The notes beneath the pieces were generated by a model that did no database searches, had not been told where the DNA came from, and worked only from the letters and a program-made list of their open reading frames with translations. A DNA stretch of 14,518 bases from JBGPOS01 sp041488155 (GTDB taxonomy: Bacteria > Chloroflexota > Dehalococcoidia > Tepidiformales > Tepidiformaceae). Location of the stretch: NCBI GenBank assembly GCA_041488155.1, contig JBGPOS010000080.1, forward strand, positions 1-14,518, written 5' to 3'. Made by a program: the position numbers and the translations under genes. Shown here one piece after another: positions 6,245 through 12,214 of this stretch. How positions within the stretch are numbered: position 1 is the first letter of the stretch; every line of letters starts with the position of its first letter.

Positions 6245-7123
6245 ATGCGGTACGGGGTTGCCATCCCGCACGCCAACGCGTTCGCAACGCCAGAGGCCCT
6301 GAGGGCGATGGCGCGGGCGGTCGAAGACCTTGGGTTCGATTCGTTGTGGGTGAGCGACCACATCATCGTGCCTGAGGGGTCAAGCTACATCCCGGAGTTC
6401 ATGGATGAGCCGCTCGCGACGCTGGCGTTCCTGGCGGCTGAGACGAGGCACGTGACGCTCGGGACGAGTGTGCTGATCGTGCCGTACCGGGACCCGGTGT
6501 TCGCGGCGAAGTTCCTGGGGACGGTGGACTACCTCAGCAGCGGCCGGCTCGTCGTCGGGGTGGGGGCCGGCTGGCTGGAGGAGGAGTTCGCGGCGCTCGG
6601 CGTGCCGTTCGGGGAAAGGGGACCGCGGACGGACGAATACCTGCGGGTCTACCGCAACCTCTGGGAGACCGAGACTTCAAGCTTTGAAGGACGTTGGAAG
6701 ACCTACACCAAAATGCGGATGTTCCCGAAGGCGGGTCCGAGCCGGCGCGGGACGATCCCGATCTGGGTCGGAGGGAACGGCACAGCCAGCATCCGTCGGG
6801 CGGCCGAACTGGGTGACGGGTGGCACCCCATCAACCTGACGCCGGCGGAGTTCGGAAGTTATGTCGCCAAATACCGTCGGCAATGCGAACGGTTCGGAAA
6901 AGAACCGGGGCCAATCTGTCTGCGGCACATGCCTGGCGGGCGGACGCGACCGGCAGGTGGGGCATGGCCGTTGAGCGGGGATTCAGAGGAGCTAGCGGCC
7001 GACATCCGCGCCTACGCAGCCGCGGGCCTGGATGAGCTGATGCTTTCATTGCCAGCGCGAAACCTCAGCGAGTTGCTGACGATGCTGCGCCGGTTCGCGC
7101 GCGAGGTTTGTCCGCGCGTCTGA
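6245..7123 (+). CDS. LLM-class (luciferase-like) F420-dependent oxidoreductase
   Basis: Encodes 292 aa of the bacterial luciferase-like TIM-barrel family, closest in pattern to the probable F420-dependent Rv2161c-type group (TIGR03619). Diagnostic segments include 'ARAVEDLGFDSLWVSDHIIVP', 'HVTLGTSVLIVPYRDPVFAAKFLGTVDYLSSGRLVVGVGAGWLEEEFAALGVPF' (beginning near residue 70) and 'IPIWVGGNGTASIRRAAELGDGW'. Such enzymes use F420 or FMN to move hydride to or from small organic substrates. The start at 6245 follows a perfect AGGAGG at 6233-6238 with 6-nt spacing; the upstream ATG at 6116 overlaps the tRNA and is rejected. A possible -10, TAGGCT, lies at 6211-6216. It is 31 bp upstream of the NrtR-like gene. 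F420 use is inferred from family, not proven by a visible motif. Confidence 0.92.
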   Translation: MRYGVAIPHANAFATPEALRAMARAVEDLGFDSLWVSDHIIVPEGSSYIPEFMDEPLATLAFLAAETRHVTLGTSVLIVPYRDPVFAAKFLGTVDYLSSGRLVVGVGAGWLEEEFAALGVPFGERGPRTDEYLRVYRNLWETETSSFEGRWKTYTKMRMFPKAGPSRRGTIPIWVGGNGTASIRRAAELGDGWHPINLTPAEFGSYVAKYRRQCERFGKEPGPICLRHMPGGRTRPAGGAWPLSGDSEELAADIRAYAAAGLDELMLSLPARNLSELLTMLRRFAREVCPRV

Positions 7124-7142
7124 GCGTTGGAGGTGGAGCAGC

Positions 7143-7148
7143 TACACT
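7143..7148 (+). promoter_or_regulatory. Candidate -10 element (TACACT), leaderless nrtR-like promoter
   Basis: TACACT ends exactly 6 nt before the ATG at 7155, the same arrangement seen for TATACT before the methyltransferase start at 1633. The GGAGG-like purines at 7129-7133 lie too far upstream (about 21 nt) to serve as the ribosome binding site. No clear -35. Confidence 0.4.
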
Positions 7149-7154
7149 GCGGCC

Positions 7155-7781
7155 ATGGCAGCCGCTGTCGTCGTGGTGATCTTTACTGTCCGGCATGAGC
7201 AGCTGTCGGTGCTGCTGATCGAACGGGCGGCGGAGCCCTGCCGGGAGCAATGGGCGCTGCCGGGGGGCCAACTGCTCCCGGGCGAATCGCTGGATGAGGC
7301 GGCGACGCGCAAGCTCGCCGACGAGACCGGGGTCTCGGACGTGTTTCTCGAACAGCTCTACACGTTCGACCGCCTGGGCGACGGGCGTGCAGACACGGTG
7401 GTGACCTACTTCGCGCTCGTGGATTTCGCGCGCACGCGGCTGCGATCGGAGTTGGAGTGGCGGCCGGCGTGGCACGCAGTGCCTGGGCTTCCAGAGCTGG
7501 CGTTCGAGAACGAGCGAGTGCTTGGGTACGCGCGGGAGCGGCTGCAGAACAAGCTGGCTTACACGAACGTTGTCTACAGCCTGCTGCCGGAGTTGTTCAC
7601 GCTGACCCAAATGCAACGGGTGTACGAGGCGATCCTGGGTGAGCGGATCGACAAGCGAAACTTCCGGCGGCGGGTGGTAGGTCTTGGGATTGTGCGAGCG
7701 ACGGGGCAGACGATGAAGCAGGGCGCGCACCGCCCGGCGATGTTGTACGAATTTACGAGGCGCGAGCCAATGGCCCTGTAG
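7155..7781 (+). CDS. NrtR-like transcriptional regulator (Nudix domain plus winged helix)
   Basis: Encodes 208 aa: a Nudix domain (1-135) joined to a C-terminal winged helix (about 140-205) of the NrtR type, seen in 'LFTLTQMQRVYEAILGERIDKRNFRRRV'. NrtR proteins bind ADP-ribose or related nucleotides through a usually non-catalytic Nudix domain and repress NAD-metabolism or sugar genes. Here the Nudix box starts at G38 with E44 and R52, but the core REUxEE reads R52-K53-L-A-D56-E57: the first glutamate is lysine and the second is aspartate. Loss of metal ligands agrees with a sensor rather than a hydrolase. The ATG at 7155 has no Shine-Dalgarno sequence and a -10-like TACACT 6 nt upstream. It lies 41 bp upstream of padR and modABC. 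No NAD-pathway gene is in the window, so the target is unknown. Confidence 0.87.
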   Translation: MAAAVVVVIFTVRHEQLSVLLIERAAEPCREQWALPGGQLLPGESLDEAATRKLADETGVSDVFLEQLYTFDRLGDGRADTVVTYFALVDFARTRLRSELEWRPAWHAVPGLPELAFENERVLGYARERLQNKLAYTNVVYSLLPELFTLTQMQRVYEAILGERIDKRNFRRRVVGLGIVRATGQTMKQGAHRPAMLYEFTRREPMAL

Positions 7782-7786
7782 AGTCG

Positions 7787-7815
7787 TTGCGTAATAGTTG
7801 GCAGCCAACTATTGT
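7787..7815 (+). promoter_or_regulatory. Candidate padR promoter, leaderless
   Basis: TTGCGT (7787-7792) and TATTGT (7810-7815) are separated by exactly 17 bp. The -10 ends 7 nt before the padR ATG at 7823, so the start point would fall on or beside the start codon; there is no ribosome binding site between. The hexamers match the sigma-70 consensus only partly (3 of 6 and 4 of 6); the spacing and the operator within the spacer support it. Confidence 0.55.
7793..7813. promoter_or_regulatory. Perfect 21-bp inverted repeat, candidate PadR operator
   Basis: The arms AATAGTTGG (7793-7801) and CCAACTATT (7805-7813) are perfectly complementary around the centre CAG. The element fills the 17-bp promoter spacer and covers the first four bases of the -10, so a bound dimer would block RNA polymerase. 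It lies in the 41-bp gap just before padR, the usual position of an autoregulatory site. It is AT-rich against GC-rich surroundings. It differs from the ATGT-N8-ACAT sites known for several PadR proteins. Confidence 0.7.
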
Positions 7816-7822
7816 GCGGACG

Positions 7823-8362
7823 ATGCCGGAACGCGAACTTCTGCCGGGCGAATATGCCGTGCTTGCCCTGCTCCGGGTGGGTCCGACGCACGGCTACGAG
7901 TTGGCGCGGTGTTTCGCCGGCCAGGAACTCTCGGCGGTTTGCCCCATCGAACCGGGCCTGCTCTACACCTACCTGCGAAACGTCGAGGAGCGGGGGCTTG
8001 TGACCTGGGAAGAGCTGCGGGTGGGGAAACGGCCGCCGCGCAAGCTCTACCGCCTCTCAGAAACCGGCGTGACGCTGATCGACCGGTGGCTGCAGGCGCC
8101 GGTCGAGCGGATGCGCGAAGTGCGGAGGGAGCTACTGGTCAAACTCTATGTGCTGCATCTGATCGCACCGGAGGGAGAGCGCGAGCTGCTGCGCGGGCAG
8201 GTCGTGGCGTGTGAGCGGTACATCGACGACATCCCGGACGGGCAGCCGAAGGACAGTTTCTTGCGGCTGGTGAACGAATCGAAGCGGGCGGCGGCGGAGG
8301 GCACACTCGAGTGGCTGCGCGGGTACGAGCGGGAGCTGGACGCCGCACGGCTATCGGTGTAG
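7823..8362 (+). CDS. PadR family transcriptional regulator
   Basis: Encodes 179 aa. The N-terminal PadR winged helix (about 8-85) shows 'EYAVLALLRVGPTHGYELARCF', 'GLLYTYLRNVEERGLVTWEE' and 'PPRKLYRLSETG', the recognition helix and wing typical of the family; a helical dimerization domain ('VKLYVLHLIAP' onward, about 105-170) follows. PadR proteins are small ligand-responsive repressors, often autoregulated. The ATG at 7823 was chosen because the family match begins there and a -10-like TATTGT lies 7 nt upstream; an in-frame ATG at 7787 and GTG at 7814 fall within the promoter/operator. A perfect palindrome sits immediately upstream. modA starts 39 bp downstream, suggesting that the regulator controls or is co-transcribed with the molybdate transporter. 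Confidence 0.9.
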   Translation: MPERELLPGEYAVLALLRVGPTHGYELARCFAGQELSAVCPIEPGLLYTYLRNVEERGLVTWEELRVGKRPPRKLYRLSETGVTLIDRWLQAPVERMREVRRELLVKLYVLHLIAPEGERELLRGQVVACERYIDDIPDGQPKDSFLRLVNESKRAAAEGTLEWLRGYERELDAARLSV

Positions 8363-8401
8363 CGACGCCATGCGAATCGCACGCTGGTTCTCGAGGCCGA
8401 G

Positions 8402-9241
8402 GTGAGGCGCCTCATTTCCTGGCGAGTGGCGACTGTCTTGGCGGGAGCGTTCGGATGTCTCGGGGCGAGTCTGGCCTGTGGCAGCGACGATGCTGCAAGC
8501 GCCTCGCTGCCTGGGACTCTTGAGGGTGAGATAAGAGTGTTCGCAGCCTCGTCTCTGAGCGAATCATTCGAGGAGATAGGCAAAGATTTCGAGACCGAGA
8601 ACCCGAGGGCGAAGGTGACCTTCAACTTCGCCAGTTCGTCGGCTCTGGCGACGCAGATCAGTGAAGGCGCACCGGCAGACGTGTTCGCTTCAGCGGATGT
8701 GGCGACCATGAAGTCGGTGGCCGATCGGGGGAACTCGGAGGAGGCGACGATTTTCGTAAGGAACACGCCCGTAGTCGTCACCCCGAGGAACGGGGGGGCG
8801 TTGCGGTCGTTTCAAGACCTGGCAAAGCCAGGGGTGAAGCTCGTGCTCGCGAGCAAGGACGTCCCGATCGGGCGCTACGCGCGCGACATCCTGGCAAAGG
8901 CTTCGGGTCCAGGGGGGATTAGCGATGACTTCAGCGGCAAGGTCCTGGCGAACCTGAAGAGCGAGGAGGCGAACGTCCGGGCCGTGCTCTCGAAGGTCCA
9001 GCTGGGGGAAGCCGACGCGGGTGTGGTCTACGTGACCGACATCGGGTCGGCGAGGGGCGAAGTGACAGCGGTCGAGATTCCGGCCAAGTACAACGTTATC
9101 GCGGACTACCCCATCGCGGTGATGAAGGCCAGTAAGAAGAGCGCGCTGGCTCGGGCGTTCGTTTCCTACGTCCTATCGGAGAAGGGCCAGGCGGTGCTGT
9201 CGAAGTACGGATTCAGGACTTCGCGGGCTCCCCAGGACTGA
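8402..9241 (+). CDS. modA: Molybdate/tungstate ABC transporter substrate-binding lipoprotein ModA
   Basis: Encodes 279 aa beginning with a GTG preceded by GAGG at 8393-8396. The signal peptide (1-25) ends in a lipobox 'SLAC' with C26 as the lipidation site, so the protein is anchored to the outer face of the membrane. The mature fold shows ModA hallmarks: 'VFAASSLSESFEEIGKDFE' (S50/S51), 'FASSSALATQI' (S78-S80), 'APADVFASADVATM', 'DVPIGRYARDIL' and 'LGEADAGVVYVTD' (Y210), which form the oxyanion pocket in this family. It captures molybdate or tungstate for ModB/ModC. It follows padR by 39 bp and precedes modB by 57 bp. An ATG at 8370 is out of frame. Molybdate versus tungstate cannot be decided here. 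Confidence 0.95.
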   Translation: MRRLISWRVATVLAGAFGCLGASLACGSDDAASASLPGTLEGEIRVFAASSLSESFEEIGKDFETENPRAKVTFNFASSSALATQISEGAPADVFASADVATMKSVADRGNSEEATIFVRNTPVVVTPRNGGALRSFQDLAKPGVKLVLASKDVPIGRYARDILAKASGPGGISDDFSGKVLANLKSEEANVRAVLSKVQLGEADAGVVYVTDIGSARGEVTAVEIPAKYNVIADYPIAVMKASKKSALARAFVSYVLSEKGQAVLSKYGFRTSRAPQD

Positions 9242-9298
9242 CAGGGCGAGCTTCGTGACGCGCCTCGCTCAGATGAATCTCATGAAAGGCGGGCACTT

Positions 9299-10126
9299 GT
9301 GATCGAGAGGCTCAAGAGACCGGGCGTTGCTGACCGCGGGGGCGCGGTGACGGTGATTGTCCTGAGCTGCGTGTTCGCGCTGTTCTTCATCCTGCCGTTC
9401 GCGGGCTTGATCGAGAGGGCGCTCGAAGATGGTGGGGCGTGGGAGACGTGGAAGACGGCGCAGGCGCGAGACGCTCTCTGGCTTTCGCTCTGGACCTCGA
9501 CGCTCACGGTGGCGCTGGCGATCGGTCTCGGGACGCCGGTCGCGTACGCCCTGGCTCGCACTCACTTCCGTGGTAGGACGGTCATCGACGCGCTGATCGA
9601 CCTTCCGATCGTGCTGCCGCCAACGGTCGCGGGAGTGGCGCTGCTGACGGCGTTCGGCAGGAAGGGCGTGCTTGGGGAGCCGATCGAGTCGTGGACCGGG
9701 CTCACGTTCAGCTTCACGACGACCGCGGTGATCATGGCCCAGCTGCTGGTGGCAGCTCCGTTCTACGTGCGGGCGGCGCGAGGCGGCTTCGACGCGGTTG
9801 ACCCGCAGTATGAGCGAGTGGCCTACACGCTCGGGGCATCGCGGGTGCGGACGTTCTTCCGGATAGTGGTCCCGCAGGCCGCACCGTCGCTGCTTTCGGG
9901 GATCGTGCTTTGCTGGGCGCGAGCGATGGGAGAACTCGGCGCAACGCTGATTTTCGCGGGGAATTTCCGTGGCGAGACGCAGACTATGCCCCTCGCTATC
10001 CTCCAGGCGTTCGAAGGGGGACCGGGGTTGAGCGGGGCCATCGCCCTTTCGCTGATGTTGCTGGCAGTGGCTCTGGGTGCGCTGGTGCTGTTCCGGCTGG
10101 TCGCCCGCGGCAAGGTAGCGCTGTGA
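9299..10126 (+). CDS. modB: Molybdate/tungstate ABC transporter permease ModB
   Basis: Encodes 275 aa starting at GTG 9299, with AAAGGCGGG at 9285-9293 as a likely ribosome binding site. Hydrophobic segments suggest about six membrane spans (near 17-38, 64-86, 103-119, 142-158, 197-215, 246-266). The ATPase-coupling EAA loop lies at about 171-195 ('YERVAYTLGASRVRTFFRIVVP'). The motif 'RAMGELGATLIFAGN' (208-222) is the ModB version of the conserved RALGEFGAT. It forms the membrane channel for the oxyanion delivered by ModA. Its TGA stop overlaps the GTG start of modC by 4 bp, indicating translational coupling. Confidence 0.95.
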   Translation: MIERLKRPGVADRGGAVTVIVLSCVFALFFILPFAGLIERALEDGGAWETWKTAQARDALWLSLWTSTLTVALAIGLGTPVAYALARTHFRGRTVIDALIDLPIVLPPTVAGVALLTAFGRKGVLGEPIESWTGLTFSFTTTAVIMAQLLVAAPFYVRAARGGFDAVDPQYERVAYTLGASRVRTFFRIVVPQAAPSLLSGIVLCWARAMGELGATLIFAGNFRGETQTMPLAILQAFEGGPGLSGAIALSLMLLAVALGALVLFRLVARGKVAL

Positions 10127-11223
10127 CGCTCGAGATCGAGGCAGCTCTCCAACTCGGGGGCTTCAGCTACGAGGCCGCATTCGAGGCTCGTGACGAAATC
10201 GTTGTGCTGTTCGGGCACTCGGGCGCCGGGAAGAGCGTGACACTGCAAGCGATCGCCGGCCTTCTCAAGCCACAGACCGGGCGGATCGTCATCGACGGGC
10301 GGGTGATGTTCGATTCGGCGGCGGGGGTCAACCTCCCGCCGCAGGTCCGGCCCACGGGGTACGTCGTACAGGACCTCGCGCTGTTCCCGCACATGAGTGT
10401 TGCCGAGAACGTCGGTTTCGGAGCGCCACGTAGCGGGCATCGAAAGGTACGCGTTGCTGAGCTGCTCGGGCTGTTGCAACTGGATGGATTCGAGGGGCGG
10501 CGGCCCCGCTCGCTGAGCGGTGGACAGCAACAAAGGGTGGCCCTCGCACGAGCGCTTGCGCGGGACACGCGGCTACTGCTGCTCGATGAGCCGTTCAGTG
10601 CGCTCGATGAGTCGCTGCGGGCCGGTTTGCGACGCGAGCTGCTTCGGCTGAGGGCGGAGCTCGGACTGACGATCGTGTTCGTGACGCACGACCTGAGGGA
10701 GGCGCACCTTCTGGCGGACCGTCTGGCCGTATTCGACGCCGGCCGGTTGCTGCAGTTCGAGGCGCGGGAGGCCGTGTTTCGGCGTCCGGCGAACCGGCGG
10801 GTCGCGGAGCTCACGGGCGTGGCGAACCTGTTCCAGGGCCGGGTCGACCGGATCGACGCCGGCGGTCTGGTGTGTGAGGTTGGGGGATCGGCGTTGCGCT
10901 GCACACCCGGCAGCGGGTTGCGGTGTCTTCCCGGCGATACCGTTGACATCGGCATCCGGGCTGAGCGGGTCGTGCTACGCCGGGGGGTCGGCCCGGGCGA
11001 GGAGACGAACGTGTTCGAGGCCCGGATCGTGGAGGAGTTCGCCTACGGATCGACCCACACGCTCCGGCTCGTACCCACCGGCCGCGGCCCGGCGCTGGAG
11101 GTGGAGCTGGCGGCGCGCCCGTACGACGTCCTGGGAGTGGCTGGACGAAAGACGTGGCTCGTCGAGCTGCCCGCTGAAGACTTGCAGGCGATGCCGGTCA
11201 GTGCGGCGGCGGCGCTTCCGTGA
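10123..11223 (+). CDS. modC: Molybdate/tungstate ABC transporter ATP-binding protein ModC
   Basis: Encodes 366 aa. The ATPase domain has Walker A GHSGAGKS (31-38), Q-loop Q83, signature LSGGQQQR (131-138), Walker B LLLLDEP with D155/E156 and switch H189 in 'FVTHD'. A C-terminal TOBE/Mop-type region begins near residue 230 ('ELTGVANLFQGRV') and may bind oxyanion for trans-inhibition, as in other ModC proteins. The start is the GTG at 10123 inside the modB stop (GTGA overlap); the open frame extends upstream within modB but has no family match there. The 3' end overlaps the convergent methyltransferase gene by 26 bp, leaving no room for an independent terminator. Confidence 0.95.
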   Translation: MTLEIEAALQLGGFSYEAAFEARDEIVVLFGHSGAGKSVTLQAIAGLLKPQTGRIVIDGRVMFDSAAGVNLPPQVRPTGYVVQDLALFPHMSVAENVGFGAPRSGHRKVRVAELLGLLQLDGFEGRRPRSLSGGQQQRVALARALARDTRLLLLDEPFSALDESLRAGLRRELLRLRAELGLTIVFVTHDLREAHLLADRLAVFDAGRLLQFEAREAVFRRPANRRVAELTGVANLFQGRVDRIDAGGLVCEVGGSALRCTPGSGLRCLPGDTVDIGIRAERVVLRRGVGPGEETNVFEARIVEEFAYGSTHTLRLVPTGRGPALEVELAARPYDVLGVAGRKTWLVELPAEDLQAMPVSAAAALP

Positions 11224-11851
11224 GTTTATTCGCGACTATGGCGTAGAGCGGGTCGGATTGGCCTGGAGACGGGCTGAGGTCGTGGGCCATTGGGGAACCG
11301 AAAACTCCGCCGAGGCGGAAGTACAGGGCGATGAGGTCGGCATGTTCGCGGTCCCCGAGACTGCGCCAGACGGCGACGGCCTTGGTGGGGAAGCATCGGT
11401 TCGAGTAGGTGACGATGAAGGGTGCTCCGGGGCGGAGGACCCGGCCTACCTCGGCGAAGACTTCGACAGGCCGGGTGAGGTACTGGACAGAGACCGTAAC
11501 GATGGCCCCATCGAAGCAATCGCCAGCAAAGGGGAGGGTTGGCTGACGATTGAGATCTTGCACGATCCGGGCGGTGAGCTGGGGGTTCTGGTCGAGTTCG
11601 TAGGCGTTCAGTCCGAGCCCGGTGACCTCGGGGAAGAGACCGGGTGGGAGGTGTGAGACCCAGCTCGACATGAGGTCGAGGATCTGGCCTCCCGGGGGCA
11701 GTGCGGTGCCGTAGAAGGCACGGGCGGCGGCGATGGCGGGGTCGTCGATGTGGGTGACGAGGCGGGGTTCGGCGTAGAAGAGGGCGTCGTCGGATTCATC
11801 GACACGCTCGAAGTGCTCAGGGCCGAGGGGGTTGCCGGACGGCCGGGTCAA
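11198..11851 (-). CDS. SAM-dependent methyltransferase with divergent motif I
   Basis: Encodes 217 aa of a methyltransferase group found in bacteria and plants whose motif I reads 'ILDLMSSWVSHLP' (57-69) in place of a glycine-rich loop. Other conserved pieces are 'DDALFYAEPRLVTHIDDPAI' (21-40), 'GLGLNAYELDQNP' (78-90) with the acidic cofactor residue, and 'RVLRPGAPFIVTYSNRCFPTKAVAVW' (138 onward). Substrate unknown. The best start is TTG at 11851, since an in-frame TGA (the stop of the upstream gene) lies only two codons before it and no ATG or GTG occurs before the conserved region. It has almost no ribosome binding site, so translation probably depends on reinitiation or readthrough from the upstream gene. 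The 3' end overlaps modC by 26 bp. Confidence 0.85.
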   Translation of the reverse strand: MTRPSGNPLGPEHFERVDESDDALFYAEPRLVTHIDDPAIAAARAFYGTALPPGGQILDLMSSWVSHLPPGLFPEVTGLGLNAYELDQNPQLTARIVQDLNRQPTLPFAGDCFDGAIVTVSVQYLTRPVEVFAEVGRVLRPGAPFIVTYSNRCFPTKAVAVWRSLGDREHADLIALYFRLGGVFGSPMAHDLSPSPGQSDPLYAIVANKLTEAPPPH

Positions 11852-11857
11852 CCTGAG

Positions 11858-12178
11858 TCAGGCGCGAACGGCGCCCGCAGACCGTTCGACGATGGCCGCC
11901 TCGTAGAAGTTGGCTCGGGGGTGGCCGGCGATGATGCCGTCGGGGGTCCGGGCCGAGTGAGCCTTGCGGAACGCATCGGACTGGGCCCAGGCGATGAAGG
12001 CCTCGCGGGACTCCCATACGGTGTGGGAAATGTAGTCGCCGGCATCGTCGCCACGGAGGAGTGCGAACTCAACGAACCCGGGGGAGCCCTGGACGTAGCT
12101 TTCGCGGGTTCGCCACATCTCCTCGAATTCAGGGCCGCGGCCGGGTTGAACCTGGAAGTGATTCATGGCGATGAACAT
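11858..12178 (-). CDS. IsdG-like heme-degrading monooxygenase candidate (ABM domain)
   Basis: Encodes 106 aa with the ferredoxin-like ABM (antibiotic biosynthesis monooxygenase) fold. The residues that define IsdG/IsdI-type heme oxygenases can be lined up: N6 in 'FIAMNHFQV', W64 in 'AFIAWAQSD' and H74 in 'AFRKAH', with the same W-to-H spacing of 10 as in the staphylococcal enzymes. Predicted activity is oxidative opening of heme to release iron, by a dimer in the cytoplasm. The start at 12178 follows GGAGG at 12185-12189 with 6-nt spacing; an in-frame ATG at 12208 is less likely. It lies 36 bp after the amidohydrolase gene. No heme importer is in view, so a quinol or other monooxygenase substrate remains possible. 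Confidence 0.8.
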   Translation of the reverse strand: MFIAMNHFQVQPGRGPEFEEMWRTRESYVQGSPGFVEFALLRGDDAGDYISHTVWESREAFIAWAQSDAFRKAHSARTPDGIIAGHPRANFYEAAIVERSAGAVRA

Positions 12179-12214
12179 CGCGGACCTCCGGGAGCTTTTG
12201 GACAGCATAGCGCA

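Noticed and set aside
8371..8381. TGCGA-A-TCGCA palindrome before modA as a ModE-like box
   Set aside because: Only 5-bp arms and no resemblance to the TATATA-containing ModE site; likely chance in GC-rich DNA.
9910..10122. Upstream extension of the modC frame inside modB
   Set aside because: The 71 extra codons overlap modB in another frame and have no ABC-ATPase resemblance; the GTGA overlap at 10123 is a typical coupled start.
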